DNA of 34,194 bases from Plantago elongata (taxonomy: Eukaryota; Streptophyta; Magnoliopsida; Lamiales; Plantaginaceae), in contig JAYMSP010001265.1 in NCBI GenBank assembly GCA_036897095.1, forward strand, positions 1 through 34,194. The letters are read 5' to 3'. The notes under the pieces are model-generated. The model had not been told where the DNA came from. It did not search any database and saw only the letters and a program-made list of their open reading frames with translations. Below, piece after piece: positions 18,860-30,390 of this stretch. How positions within the stretch are numbered: position 1 is the stretch's first letter; each line of letters opens with the position of its first letter. The position numbers and the translations under genes were made by a program.

Positions 18860-21800
18860 TTAGGTGGTTGGAGTTTGGTCTCCAGGAGCAATTAGCAGCT
18901 TCAATGCTGCTCTTCCAGCTTTCTGCTTCTCCTGATCTTTTATCGCCTTCTCTATCTTTTTAGCATCTGAAACAGCAAATGGGGTAACACGTTCCAGGGA
19001 CAACATTTCAAGTGTTTCCTTTAGTTGTAAAGGAACTTGTTGGAGTTTCTCGCAGTTCTTCAGCAGAAGACCTTTTAGTTTTGGTAACGCGTCTTCTGAG
19101 GCTTCCCAGAATGTAAGATCTGTACGTTCAATGTGCAAGAATTCCAGATGACGAAATCCACCACGATTCACATCCCAGACATTTCCCACAAACGAGTGGT
19201 CTTTCAGCTTAAGCACTTCCAGAGAATCAAGCATTGCTAAGGTGCTGGATATACGTGCCCACTCTAGGTAAGTACCTGATAGTGTCAAGTTTTTCAGTTT
19301 CTGAGGGAACTTGTTCGGTCGTGGGAGGTCGCGCAGAGGCGTTTCTGAGGTTAATTTGGGAAATACATCATGCACTAGCTTCAACTTGTTTAGACGATCC
19401 AACGTTTCTAAGCAAATAGAGGGAGTTAAAAGCGCAGAGAGATCACCTTTAATAGCTAGTTCATTTAGGTTCTTGGCTTTAACAAACACGTTGTCAATAC
19501 AACTTTCAGGTGACAGGGTACTCAGTGTCTGAAGATTTTCACCTCCTTGGCCTTTTATATCTTTCTTGAAGGTGACAGATGATTTTGTCTTGAAATGCCT
19601 TAGCTTCACCATCTTCCATATATCTGCTTCGATTTTCAGGGAACGAGATGATGTGTTCACTATAAAGGTCTGTAGATTCCACAACTTTGTAATAGCTTCA
19701 GGAAGACTCTTCCAGCTGCTATCACCTGACAATGTGAGGTACCTCAAGTGCAGTAGTTGAGTAACCTTAGCAGGAAATTTCGGGAACTTGATGGCCTTTG
19801 CATCTAAGACTCTGATTAGACTGAACGCATCAGTGACATTCGCAATATCTTTATTCTCCAAGGTGACGGGTGCCTTGGGCAAACACACAAATGAACGAGC
19901 CTTCGTGACTTTTGGCTTCTTCAGGAGAAAGTCGTGGACATGAGAATGGATACAAATTCGACGGAATTTATCTAATTTGTCATCAACCGGAGGATCAAAA
20001 ACTCCCAGGTTATTAAGTTTGACTTCCTGGAATAACTTCTTTGACTCTGATGCAGCTTCCTTTTTGCAGAACTCACGTATGGTGTCATGAACACGACATG
20101 TTTTCACTTCTCCATCAGGTTGTGTCTTATCAACCATCACTAAGTTTCTGTTAATAAGATCTTTTAGGATGTCAAGTGCAATCTCCTCCAAGCTCATGTC
20201 CGGTTTCTGTTGGATAAATCCTTCCGCAATCCATAGCCGGATTAAATTCCATGCTGGGATCTCACTATCTTCAGGAAACATTCCCAAGTAGAGAAAACAA
20301 TCTCTCAAATCATAAGGTAGTTTCCTGTAACTCAAAGATATAATATTGTCCATGAGATTCTCCTTGTCCTCGTTCATTAGATACGTTTTTACGCTATTAG
20401 AGACTTTTTCCCATGCTTTTCTCATCAATGTAGTCCCTCTCGCTGTTGCAATCTTATCCACCAGTATTCCCCCAATCACAATGATTGCAAGAGGTAGCCC
20501 TTTGCACTTTTCAGCTATAATTCTCCCTACACGTTCCAAATCTTTATCGAGCGCTTCAATCTTGTACCCAAATACTTCTAACTGAAGGAGCTCCCAACTC
20601 TCATCACTCCTCAAGAACCGCAACTTGTGGGGTGGCATAATTCGATTTGCATGGCATGCCACTTTCTCATCCCGTGTAGTTATCAAGACTTTACCATGTT
20701 TGTTACTCAAGGGCAGTGCTTGTTTGATTTCGTTCCACACCTCAGGTGTCCACACATCATCCATGAATATCAGAAATTTCCCTCTTGCTAGATTCTCCTT
20801 AACCATGGAGCCTAGATATTCAACCTCGAGGGCAGACAAGTCTTGTTGGGTAAACTTCTTCAAAATTGTGATGAAGACATCTTTCTTGTTCAGTGTCTGA
20901 GAAACGTAAACCCAAATGAGAGTTGGGAACTCATATTGGATTCTTGTGTCCTTAAAAATCTTCCATGCCACAGTTGTCTTTCCCAATCCCGGCATGCCTA
21001 CTATGGATATCACTTCAAGAGCATGTGATTCTTTATTAAGATAACCAATTAACTTGTCCGTCTCATCTTCGAACCCCACCACATTGTCTTCCCTCGGATT
21101 CTGCAAACACACGTACACATCATACATTGTAGTTTTGATCTAATAGAGCTAGAAAATTAGATGAACACAGCTAAATGCATCTACTGAAATTAACATTAAT
21201 GGTAACATTAACTGTTATCTAAACTCAAATTAATCATATGTTCATGCAAAATGTCACATTTTTTATTTCTGTATCTTGGATGCAGCATGTCTGAACTCTG
21301 ACAAATTCGCAAAACTTCATTAATGTTCTTACTGAATGGTGTTTTAAGTTTTGAGTCTGGTTAAATTGTTTCCAGTGATATTAAATCTCTAAATTCTTGC
21401 TATATGTAAAGAGCATCTTGAGTTTCAAGCGCGATGAGCATGCTTATAGTTATTCCTAAATCCTAACTACAGTATCACTTTTCGGTTTCATGTGACATGA
21501 CATCCACCAAGTCCAGTACCTCAAGTACGCTATAAAAGTGTATAGGTTTAACGATCTGAGCCAGCTATCATACATATATGTCTGACTCAAGCTCGAGTTT
21601 AAATAAGCCGAGTTGTTATATATATAAAGAGCCTATAGTTGAACTCAGACTCAAATGACTTGTAACCAGCTCGAAATGTAACATGTATTATAGACTCCGC
21701 TAGCTTCCTTTCTTTTCTAGCCAAAACTCAACTTCTATTAATATTGAAAGGCAAACACCGGAAACGGAACCCATGAATACAAGAAACTAGCAAAAGTAAA

Positions 21801-22474
21801 AACCACATAACCAATAACTCCACTACGAGCACACTGCTAACTTGTTAGATAAACAATAGCTTGAGCTCGAGTTAACAACCCCAAATCAATCTGAATACCT
21901 GTTAAGACTCGACTTGCATAAAATCTGAATATGTATCTAGCAGGTTTAAAGTCAACAATACTCAAAAAATTCCAAAGCTCCAATCGCAAACAAAAAACAA
22001 TTCAATGCAAGCAAAAATAGAAGCAAACCTTACCTTTTTCCTCTTATCCTTAACAGTCTCATCCATCTGATCCTCACTGACTTCAGCATCATCACCATGC
22101 TTACCCAACGACCCATTAATCTCGTCTAAAACAGGTCTGAGTTTTTCAATCCGAAGCCTCTGTACTTTCTGAGCCAGAGTAATCCTAGTCGACCCCAAAA
22201 CTCGCTTGACAGTGTTCTTATTCGCAGCCAGAGTAACACAGGTATCAATAGTATCCTCAACTTCGTAAACCATTTCTCTGATCTTGCCTTCCCAGTTCTC
22301 GAACACTTTGTTCTTGTTCCGCTTTTTCGACGCATCTTCCAAAGCGGCCTTCATTTTGCCTAGATCGTCCTCCAGCTCCTTCAGCTCGTTCTCTGCGTTG
22401 GTGAGGAGGTTGACGTGGTAGGAGAGTAACTGGCGGACGTTTTCTAGCAGGAATGTTACTGATGCATCTGCCAT
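18860..22474 (-). CDS. CC-NB-ARC-LRR disease resistance protein (NLR3)
   Basis: Coding sequence complement(join(18860..21100,22034..22474)), 893 aa. Exon 1 is again exactly 147 codons and encodes the coiled coil (MADASVTFLLENV..., motif EDTID). Exon 2 holds P-loop GMPGLGKTT (182-190), kinase-2 FLIFMDDVW (256-264), RNBS-B GKVLITTR (283-290), GLPL (348-351), RNBS-D CFLYLGMFPED (415-425), a VHD form of MHD (484-486) and LRRs such as LPEAITKLWNLQTF. The phase-0 intron (21101-22033, 933 bp) has AAAAAG|GTAAGG and TTTGCAG. The protein is 13 residues longer than NLR1 and NLR2. It is a paralogue in inverted orientation and diverges from the stress-protein gene 1.45 kb upstream. Confidence 0.94.
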
Positions 22475-23187
22475 TTTTGTGATAAACAGGGTAGCTCTGC
22501 TCTGCTTGGTTGGTTGTATGCAATGTAAGAGGAAAATGTAGTAGCTAGTGAAGACTTTTGGAGGAGGAAAATTGGTGTGTTTGCATTATTGGCTTGGTTT
22601 AGAAAGACTTTCAAGTTGACTTGTGCTGGGTTAATTACAGTTTTTACTTTTGATACTGAAGTTTTTAAGTTGTCCTGTAAAAAATATTTTAACCTTTACC
22701 AATATATACAAAAGAGTCCCTCTTTACAATTTAAGAAGGTCTAAGACGGATTCACAATTCTAGTCATTATAGAAGTCATAGATAGAGATCATCTCAAACA
22801 TAGGATATCTTACCTCTTTGAGTACACTACTAGAAGACCAACCGCTTATAGTTAAAGTATAATATTTGATTCTAACCTAACATGGTACTTATCAGTATTC
22901 TAGTTGAATTAATCCTATCCAAATAGATCTGACATTAATTACTTCTTTTTATTAAGGAAAAGTTATCTATTAAGGAGAAAATCGCGGTGTACCAATGCGA
23001 CCTTAACCAACCTCCTACGATCTTATGTCGCTTTGTGATTTAAACATGTCACCTTACTATAACTATACATATCAAAAGGCTATGGTTCGACCAACTCCGA
23101 GCAAATCAGAAAGCTTTATCCCCAAAGACATTCATATATATAGGAGGAGCACATTTAATCCACTTTATGTAAGTGAATTATCTACAA
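22475..23187. other. NLR3 upstream region
   Basis: The likely NLR3 leader (22475 to about 22560) has no ATG that I can see, unlike NLR1 and NLR2. Beyond it is AT-rich sequence without gene signals; a 65-codon frame at 23025-23222 runs into the duplication below. Confidence 0.45.
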
Positions 23188-23452
23188 TATATTACTCTTT
23201 AGTCTACTTAGACACCATTTGAACTGACAATACAAGTAGAATCTAAATATGATTATCTAAGACAGACCATTAAAAAAGGTCTAATTATCGTCACTGTGAA
23301 TCATAACTCAATTGAAGTATATATTACTCTCTAGTCTACTCAGACACCATTTGGACTGACAATACAAGTAGAATCTAAATCTGATTTATCTAAAACAAAC
23401 CACTAAAAAAAAGTCTAATTATCGTCGATGTGAATCATAACTCAATTCAAAT
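23188..23452. repeat. 132-bp tandem duplication
   Basis: Units 23188-23319 and 23320-about 23452 share GACAATACAAGTAGAATCTA, GTCTAATTATCGTC and GTGAATCATAACTCAATT, with a dozen or so differences. It sits between NLR3 and the stress-protein gene. Confidence 0.75.
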
Positions 23453-23925
23453 AGTCTATATGTTTTGAATGAAACACATCATAGGCCATGGGTTAGAGAG
23501 TAGAATTTTGTTTCTGCTCCCAACCTCCCACTCTCGTCTCTAGGGGTGAGCATAGTCAATCTTAAATATTTATCTGTAGTATAGTCAAATTGGATTTTTT
23601 TATTCCATTGGAAATTCTTTCATTTCTTATCATATTAAGTATTAAGAAAATATCTGTGTACGTATTCCATACATGACTTGACGTAGAAAAATTGGTAAGG
23701 AATTCTCCTAAGATTAGTAATTAACACAATTAGTGAGTACTACCCGTTGAAATGTGAGTCACAAAAATGAGAAAGACCGCATTTGTAGATGACAGTAGTA
23801 CGATTAGCATGAATACAAAACAACATAATGACCACAGAGTGAAGCACAAATTTCGCAGAAACGAACTTAATTTAAGTTTCTGAATTCCTGAAAGTTGAGA
23901 AGATCATAGTGAAAAATTAAAGAAA

Positions 23926-24884
23926 ATGGCAGAGGAGAAACAAACAATGCTACTGGCACTGGATGCTGGTGAACACAGCATGTACGCACTTGAGTGGACT
24001 TTGGATCATTTCTTTGCAACTTCCTGCAAAAATTTCAAGCTCATTATTGTCCATGCCAAAGCTAATGCTGCTTCCCATGTTGGCCTTGCTGGACCAGGTA
24101 TCATATCATATCATATCACAATTGCAGCACACGCTCTCGTTAGTATAATATTGTCAGGTTTATGGCACTAGTTTGATTTTGAATCACCCGAAAGTATTTA
24201 ATTTGTTTAATACATTTATCCCACTCACCTTTTAATTGGCGGGTTAAGTTAAGCCGATCTAAAGTTATAACATCATATTTTGTGTTCATTTGTTGTTTGC
24301 TAAAAGGATCCACCGAGCTAGTGCCCATTGTTGAAGCTGACATGAAGAAAATAGCAGAAAATCTAGCTGCTAAAGCGAACGAAATCTGCAAGAAAAGATC
24401 AGTAAGAATCTATCTAGCTATCATAATTTGTATCATTGTATGCATTTCAAGAAAGCCAAAGCTAAAAGATGTAAATTTAATTCGTTGTTGATTGAAACTA
24501 ATTATTAATGCAGCTGGATAATCCACAATTCGAAGTGCTTGAAGGAGATGCAAGAAAGGTACTTGTTGATGCTGTCGAAAGGTATCATGCCTCTATTTTG
24601 GTTCTTGGCAGCCATGGCTATGGAGCTTTCCAGAGGTATGCATACTCTGATATGTGCAATTAAAAAAACTGTGAATTGAACTAATGTCTAAATCCGGCCA
24701 CATTTTAATCCGAAATTGTAAACAAAATTTTCTATTATTGCATCTACCGGCTTGGTTGGGACGTGAGTCATTTATATGTCGTGTTTGGTCGTGCAGGGCT
24801 ATATTAGGAAGTGTGAGTGACTACTGTGTTCACCATGCTCATTGCTCTGTGATGATTGTCAAGAAACCCAAGCAGAAACACTGA
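23926..24884 (+). CDS. Universal stress protein (USP/UspA family), 158 aa
   Basis: Coding sequence join(23926..24097,24307..24401,24514..24635,24797..24884). Single-domain soluble USP, a small ATP-binding alpha/beta protein linked to stress responses; the molecular job of most plant members is unclear. The N-terminus has the first beta strand and Asp13 (LLALDAGEHSMYAL), and the ATP motif G-x2-G-x9-G-S is at 121-135 (GSHGYGAFQRAILGS) before strand SVMIVKK at the C-terminus. The four exons join in frame through introns of phase 1, 0 and 2 with good GT-AG sites (CCAG|GTATCA, ATCA|GTAAGA, CAGAG|GTATGC). The length is usual for the family. Start ATG 23926 follows AAGAAA. The protein looks complete. 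Confidence 0.93.
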
Positions 24885-25162
24885 TCCAGCTTCCATATAT
24901 TAGCTTGTTCAATTGCAGTTTCAGAGCATTGTTCACTGTTATTTGTTTGTTCATATAATTCTAGCAGATGGAGAATAAAGTAAGCTCATAGGATGTTTTA
25001 ACAACATGAACTTGTGCCAATTTAGTTTCTACGATAAATTGTTGGATCACATTCATTGGTGAAGCCATATAATATGGCATACAATATAACATTTTTAATC
25101 ATAACACATAAATCAATATCTTTTACTAAGCTAGAGTGCAAGACCACACTCTTACATCTATA
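24885..25162. other. Stress-protein 3' flank
   Basis: Likely 3' UTR with GAATAAAG at 24972-24979 as a candidate polyadenylation signal, then AT-rich sequence without a gene. Confidence 0.45.
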
Positions 25163-25372
25163 CTCCCTCTATCTGAGGAATTAATTTTGTGTGCATCTCA
25201 CGAAACTAGATACATTCTTGAAATAGTAAAAGAACTACTAATTAAAATTTTATATTATACTCAAAAATACATCTACTTACTAATTTATTATTAATATTAT
25301 AACAACAAATCATTATTTACATTAAATATAATACCAAAAAGTTTTGTGTCTAATTCCTCTTGCCGGAGGGAG
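25163..25372. mobile_element. Stowaway MITE (second copy), 210 bp
   Basis: Begins CTCCCTCTATCTGAGGAATTA and ends TAATTCCTCTTGCCGGAGGGAG, flanked by TA at 25161-25162 and 25373-25374. The subterminal GAGGAATTA is also inverted at the far end. Its terminal core matches the 7447 copy but the interior differs, so it belongs to another subfamily. Confidence 0.85.
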
Positions 25373-26033
25373 TACCAAATTATCAAAGTACAATCTATCT
25401 TTGCAAAACATTATACATTATCGTTTATCATAGTGTATAAAGTTCTCAAGGTCTCTTGCCAAATTATGTATTACTCGGGCCACCAGCTGCACAAAGCAAG
25501 CTATAGTTTAATCATATTTCGTAATTAAAGATAAATTTTACTCCAAAACCATATAAAAAAGAGTCTTTTAGACTTAAAAACACTTTCAAGTTCCAAATTG
25601 TCTTGCAAAATAATGTGATTCACAAAAGTTGGAATAAAGCAAAGCCATATTTTATACACCTAACGAGCCAAAAGTTAAAAAGGAATTGGAGCACAGCTTG
25701 TTCAAAATGTGTATCTGAGCGACAAAATAATACTAGTATCTAAATTCAATGAGTCAGATTCATTAGGCCCACAAAGATGGTGGCATTATGAATTGGCATC
25801 AAAGGCATATTCTTCAAAGAAAATGGCTCAGCATAATCTATATACTAAAGGTCAGATGCAATCAATCCAAAACGCACATGCAAATCCAGTCAAAAATGAA
25901 ATATTAATCCAAAGTAATAATTTAGATTCAAAATACTGAAACAAAGTTTAAAAACCACCACAATCTTCAAACCAACAATCATAAATCGATAATAAACTAC
26001 ATGCTTGAGGCCGGTGATTATTCTACCGAACAC
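25373..26033. other. Gap between stress-protein and TCTP genes
   Basis: AT-rich. The right end (about 25930-26033) is probably TCTP 3' UTR. A 76-codon plus-strand frame at 25709-25939 has no motif. Confidence 0.45.
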
Positions 26034-27815
26034 TTAGCACTTGATCTCCTTTAGGCCGTGGCTGAAGTACAGGAATGTAGGATCAGCTGCACCATCCTTG
26101 TAGTAGGCAAATACGACGGAGGCATCATCATGCATGCCCTCACCCACGAAACTGTAAGAATCACATAAATAAAATTCATAAATCAATACAAATTTACCAA
26201 CAAATTGGTTCTAGATTATAAATCTAAAGAGAAAAGATAATTGTTTCTTACAACTGGAGATCCTTAATTTTGCTGAGCAAATATTTAGTTGCCCCTTCGA
26301 CGGATTTCTTGAACTCCTCTTGCTTGTCGGCTTCAAGCTTGGGTGTCAACAACTTGATGTACCTCTTGATGTAGGTAACAAATTGCTTCTTGTCGAACGG
26401 AGGTTGTTCCTACAAATAATAATGTTATATTATAATTAAAGCTAGGATATAGACACAACACAAACCATAAACATGTTAAGCTTTCCAAAAGACAGCAAAA
26501 TGATTTGTAGCTGAGCTATACACTATATAAACCATAGATTTTCTAAGCTTTTGAAAAGACAGCAAAATAAAGTATTAAATATTATAAATTTTTATTGCTA
26601 AAATATATAATGATCAGGATCCATTAGTGTTGTATATGAGGAGTATATGATTTCAATATTTTCAAAAAACGCAACATTTATCAACGGAATTGAAATATAC
26701 CTGGAGCCTGAATGTGTCAACAATGTCAACAACTTTGACTGCACCGTCATCAACTCCTTCATCTTCACCACCTTCTGCGGAAGGGTTGGCACCAATATCC
26801 ACATCAACAGCTCCCTTCACAACCCACTGAACTCGAAACAACATCCAAAAAGTACTCGTAAATAACAAAGCCAAAAACAAAGCTAATGAACAAAAACTAA
26901 AACTTAAAGTTCTCTCATATTATATATCCACCACTAGTGTACTTTCACTACCCATTAACTAAGCCAAAGACAAAGCGTGAGAAGAAAACTTGAAAAAGAT
27001 ATTATAACCAGCTCTTATTTTATATCTATACTACATAAGTTTTTTTTAGATAAATCGAGATCAGACCTTTCCATCAACCTCCCACAGAGCTCCATTCTCA
27101 ATTTCCTTGTAGGGGAAGGAGTCAGAGAGAAGTTCATCACCTATAGACATGAACAAACAATAATAAATATAACTGGAGTTGTAAGAACATTAATACAATT
27201 CAAACAAAGGTAAAAACCCAAGAGACGAACTGATGCAATACTTTTTCCACTTCTCCTAGACGAAGAATATGAGTCGATACAAACCAGGCAATTTTCCCCA
27301 TAACTTATAATACTAACTAATAACACCAAGTTAAATACCGCAGGCCACAATTTATGTCAGCATAGCATCACTTTACTACCCCAATTACCCAAATACTAAA
27401 TCGAACAACCAAAAATTCAGTTAAACCCTAAACCGAATAACAAAAACAAAAGGTTATCGTACTTGGATTTCACAGCAGGTGGATACAGCTCACAGATAAC
27501 AAACACCTAATTGGAAAATCAAGATTAGAGAAACACACAACTCTTCGAGATTCAATCTTTACTCGCGGATCCAAATCATGAAACATAAAAATCGACGATT
27601 TGAGGTCATTGATCTCTCCAGAAAGAATAGATTTTTAAATAAATTCAGATCAAACAATCATCAAGCTCAAAACCAATCCGACATAAAATTAAAGATGATC
27701 CACTACATAGCTCAACCACAAACAGAACAAAAGACGAATCGAAAACTCTACAACTTGAGAAGAAGAAAAAAAGAACCAAAACAATACCTGAGAGCAAATC
27801 TTGGTAGACCAACAT
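26034..27815 (-). CDS. TCTP: Translationally controlled tumour protein (TCTP)
   Basis: Coding sequence complement(join(26034..26151,26252..26409,26701..26826,27067..27140,27788..27815)), 167 aa, one short of the common plant length of 168. TCTP is a conserved, abundant cytosolic Mss4-fold protein tied to growth and TOR signalling. Visible landmarks: N-terminus [20 protein letters not shown], signature [18 protein letters not shown] (from residue 44), helical [20 protein letters not shown], and C-terminus [20 protein letters not shown] ending EIKC. All joins keep frame and GT-AG sites; exon 1 is only 28 nt and splits a Gly codon. The intron after exon 1 is about 650 bp. Nothing suggests decay. 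Confidence 0.97.
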
Positions 27816-27987
27816 GATGAATTTTGCTCGGATCGGTAAAAACTTCTCTTTTGATGGAATTTCGAGAGGGGAGAAACGGTGGTGCCACAGCAGATATAAA
27901 TAACAAGGGTTTTGGTGATGGATGACACTTGAATTGCCCAAATTGGACAGAATATTCCTTATAATTACATTGTTTCCGTTCCTTTAA

Positions 27988-28056
27988 TGGGCCGCTGGGC
28001 CAGTTTTAAATGTGAACAATTTCTAGAACATTTGTTCCTCGATGGCTCGATGGGCT
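27988..28056. promoter_or_regulatory. Cluster of site II-like elements upstream of TCTP
   Basis: TGGGCC at 27988-27993 and 27996-28001, and TGGGCT at 28051-28056, match the TGGGCY site II element recognised by TCP factors in promoters of ribosomal-protein and growth genes. They lie 173-241 bp upstream of the TCTP ATG. A TTATTTATA TATA-like sequence and an AAACCCTT (telo-box-like) motif occur nearer the gene at about 27893-27911 (minus strand). The combination fits a growth-linked promoter. Confidence 0.5.
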
Positions 28057-28650
28057 TATAAATTAATGAATCCGTTTAGAAACTTGGACCAACTCTAAGA
28101 GTAAATAACGGGCCGGTAATATACAACACAACTTGAATGAAAAACGAGAATGCCTTTTTTTATTTAACCCAGTTTGGGTGATTTGACAAAATCACCCCGC
28201 TATCAAATAAGCTCGTTTGCTCACAATTTAAAAGTTTAAATTCTATTTAATTGTTTTTTATATTAGAAATAAATTTAATTTAGTTAGACGAAGAGTAGAG
28301 AGCTAATGACAATCTTTTTTGTCTTAGTTTAAGAAGGAATAATGTTAGGTAAATGCAAATGTGATTTAGAGGAGAATTAATAAGTTATTTGAATACAATC
28401 AGGACATATATAGGAAGCTTTAGAGGGGGCAAAGTTAATTGAATACTAATGTGATATGAAGTTTGTGGAATGCATAGAAAAAGAAAGGTATAGAGGGGAT
28501 TGAGTTTTCAACGATTCCGACAATTAATATTTCGAGATCGATTCTTTTGACCAGCGTTGTTACTCTAAGTGATACATTGGACTTGATACATAATATGACA
28601 TTTCCCACACTTTATCTTTACTTGTGCACGGTAATAAATTATTCATTTTA
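28057..28650. other. AT-rich gap, no gene
   Basis: Nothing recognisable on either strand. Confidence 0.5.
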
Positions 28651-28852
28651 AGATTGATCTAAAATAAATACGTTTAACTATATAGTTTTTATGTTTAAAT
28701 TTTCAAAATGAAAGGTCAACCATGCTATTAAAAGTATTATTTTTTATTATGAGATTGATCTAGAACAAGTACGTTTAACTATGTAATTTTTTTGTGTGAA
28801 TTTTCAAAATAAAAGGTTAACATTGCTAGTAAAAATATCATTTTAAATAATT
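28651..28852. repeat. 101-bp tandem duplication
   Basis: Units 28651-28751 and 28752-28852 share AGATTGATCTA, ACGTTTAACTAT and TTTTCAAAAT. They have diverged by point changes. Confidence 0.7.
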
Positions 28853-28929
28853 CTATTCAAAATAAAAGGCGCTTTTATTGGTATAAATGTTTATCTAAAC
28901 TCAGTTTGTAACTTGGAAACTTCATTCAT

Positions 28930-29240
28930 CCATTATGGACTCTTGAGACCATTCTGTTGGAGATGGGATGGCAAATGTTGTTGCAAATTTGGGCGGCGCA
29001 GCCAGGGGTGTAGCTGTTCATTAACAACCTAGGGCACTTGTCCTATCCATTTAAGAAAAGTTCTTATTCTATGATACCTATACTGTTTACTTTTACTCTT
29101 TTGCACGTCTCCTTGATAAGATGTTCAGCGTTGTATGCAACGAGGTTGTTGAGGCTCGCAGTTCCACGCAGCACAAGGATGGTGACAAGTCCGCAGAGGA
29201 TGGTGATGCTTACATTGCTGCAAGTTTTCTGTAGCTGCCT
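28930..29240 (+). pseudogene. Unassigned coding-like fragment
   Basis: Two stretches look more like coding DNA than their surroundings and are relatively GC-rich. One (about 28955-29022) reads VGDGMANVVANLGGAARG then a stop; the other (29121-29234) reads from ATG as MFSVVCNEVVEARSSTQHK and later GDKSAEDGDAYIAAS to a TAG. They might be two exons of a decayed gene with an AT-rich piece between. I do not recognise a family, and no start, promoter or full exon structure can be given. Confidence 0.25.
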
Positions 29241-30376
29241 TGTTTGCACTGTGCCTTGGTTGATTCACTTACCTCCCGAGAACATCACTTGGAGTTTGAA
29301 CTACTATGGTTGTAGTTATCACTTTACAATGTATGTTTGGCAGTGTGTAAGTGTAGGTATTTGAACTAGAGATGCAAAACTATATATAAGATGTTGAGGT
29401 AGTCTCATTACTTTCATTTTATAATTGAACAAATCACATTCAATCAACCACAGTTTATGTTTCATTGATTAATTAAGTAGATCCTGACATTAGAACAAAT
29501 CTGTGAGTTGTAAGAAATAGACTACAGAAATAGAGGTGCCTACTTAATGTAGTACTGCAGTATCTAGAAGCATTCTGGGTTACTGTGTCCATTATATAAC
29601 CTAGGTCGATAATGCATCGACATGGTCGTTAGGCATGACCAGACGTGAATTCGACAGAACTGAGGTTGTACTGCAAGAACAATATATGGATAATAATGAA
29701 GAGAGTCTGCTTCTGCTAACAAAATCCAATAAACAAGAGTCTAATCCTCACAGGGAGGCCAAAACAAAAACAATCTAAAGTAACAAATAGTATGCCCTAA
29801 GAACTAATAATCCTGGTGCATCAAAACACCAAACACAAAGTTTCAGGACTTATTAAACTGGAGATAGAGTCATTGAAGGTAAAAAAGAAACTATGGAACT
29901 GCGTTCCAGCCAAGAAACTGCCAAGCGCAGAGTCTGAACTGGACACATGACGAATTGAGCGGAGCAATAAACGAAACTCTAACATGTAGCTGGTGGTGTA
30001 TGTATTCCCTTCCATCCTAGATTCTAAGCATCCAGTAAGCTGCAGATCTTCATATTCTTTCTTCGAAGGACAATCTCTGATTACTTGGAGATCTTCTTAC
30101 CAGCACTGCGTATTTCAACAAAAAGGCAATAAACAGACGCATCAGAAACACTTATTACACTTACTATTCCATTACTAACTAGCATTATGATAAAAATAAG
30201 GAGAAAAAAAAGAAAGATAGGAACAACACACAGCAACAGGAACTGAAGTATATCCAGTATATGAGATATAGGTGAAAAGTTGAAAACACAGATAAAATCG
30301 TAACATCCTCGTAAAGCGACAAAAACTCTACCTATATGGGGATCGAGGTTCAGTGCAAAAGGCTTGGGAACCTACT
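29241..30376. other. Gap, possible retroelement interior
   Basis: No gag or pol motif could be found in this ~1.1 kb left of the primer binding site at 30377, where the element interior should lie. A 64-codon minus-strand frame at 29821-30015 is Ser/Phe-rich without a motif. Confidence 0.4.
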
Positions 30377-30388
30377 GCTCTGATACCA
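30377..30388 (-). other. tRNA-Met primer binding site of LTR retroelement
   Basis: GCTCTGATACCA is the exact complement of TGGTATCAGAGC, the initiator-Met tRNA binding site used by plant copia elements. Two bases (CT) separate it from the LTR edge at 30391. Confidence 0.75.
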
Positions 30389-30390
30389 CT

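Noticed and set aside
27578..27941. Open frames on both strands around the first TCTP exon
   Set aside because: They fall in the TCTP first intron, exon 1 and leader; the 28-nt exon 1 with correct splice sites explains the region.
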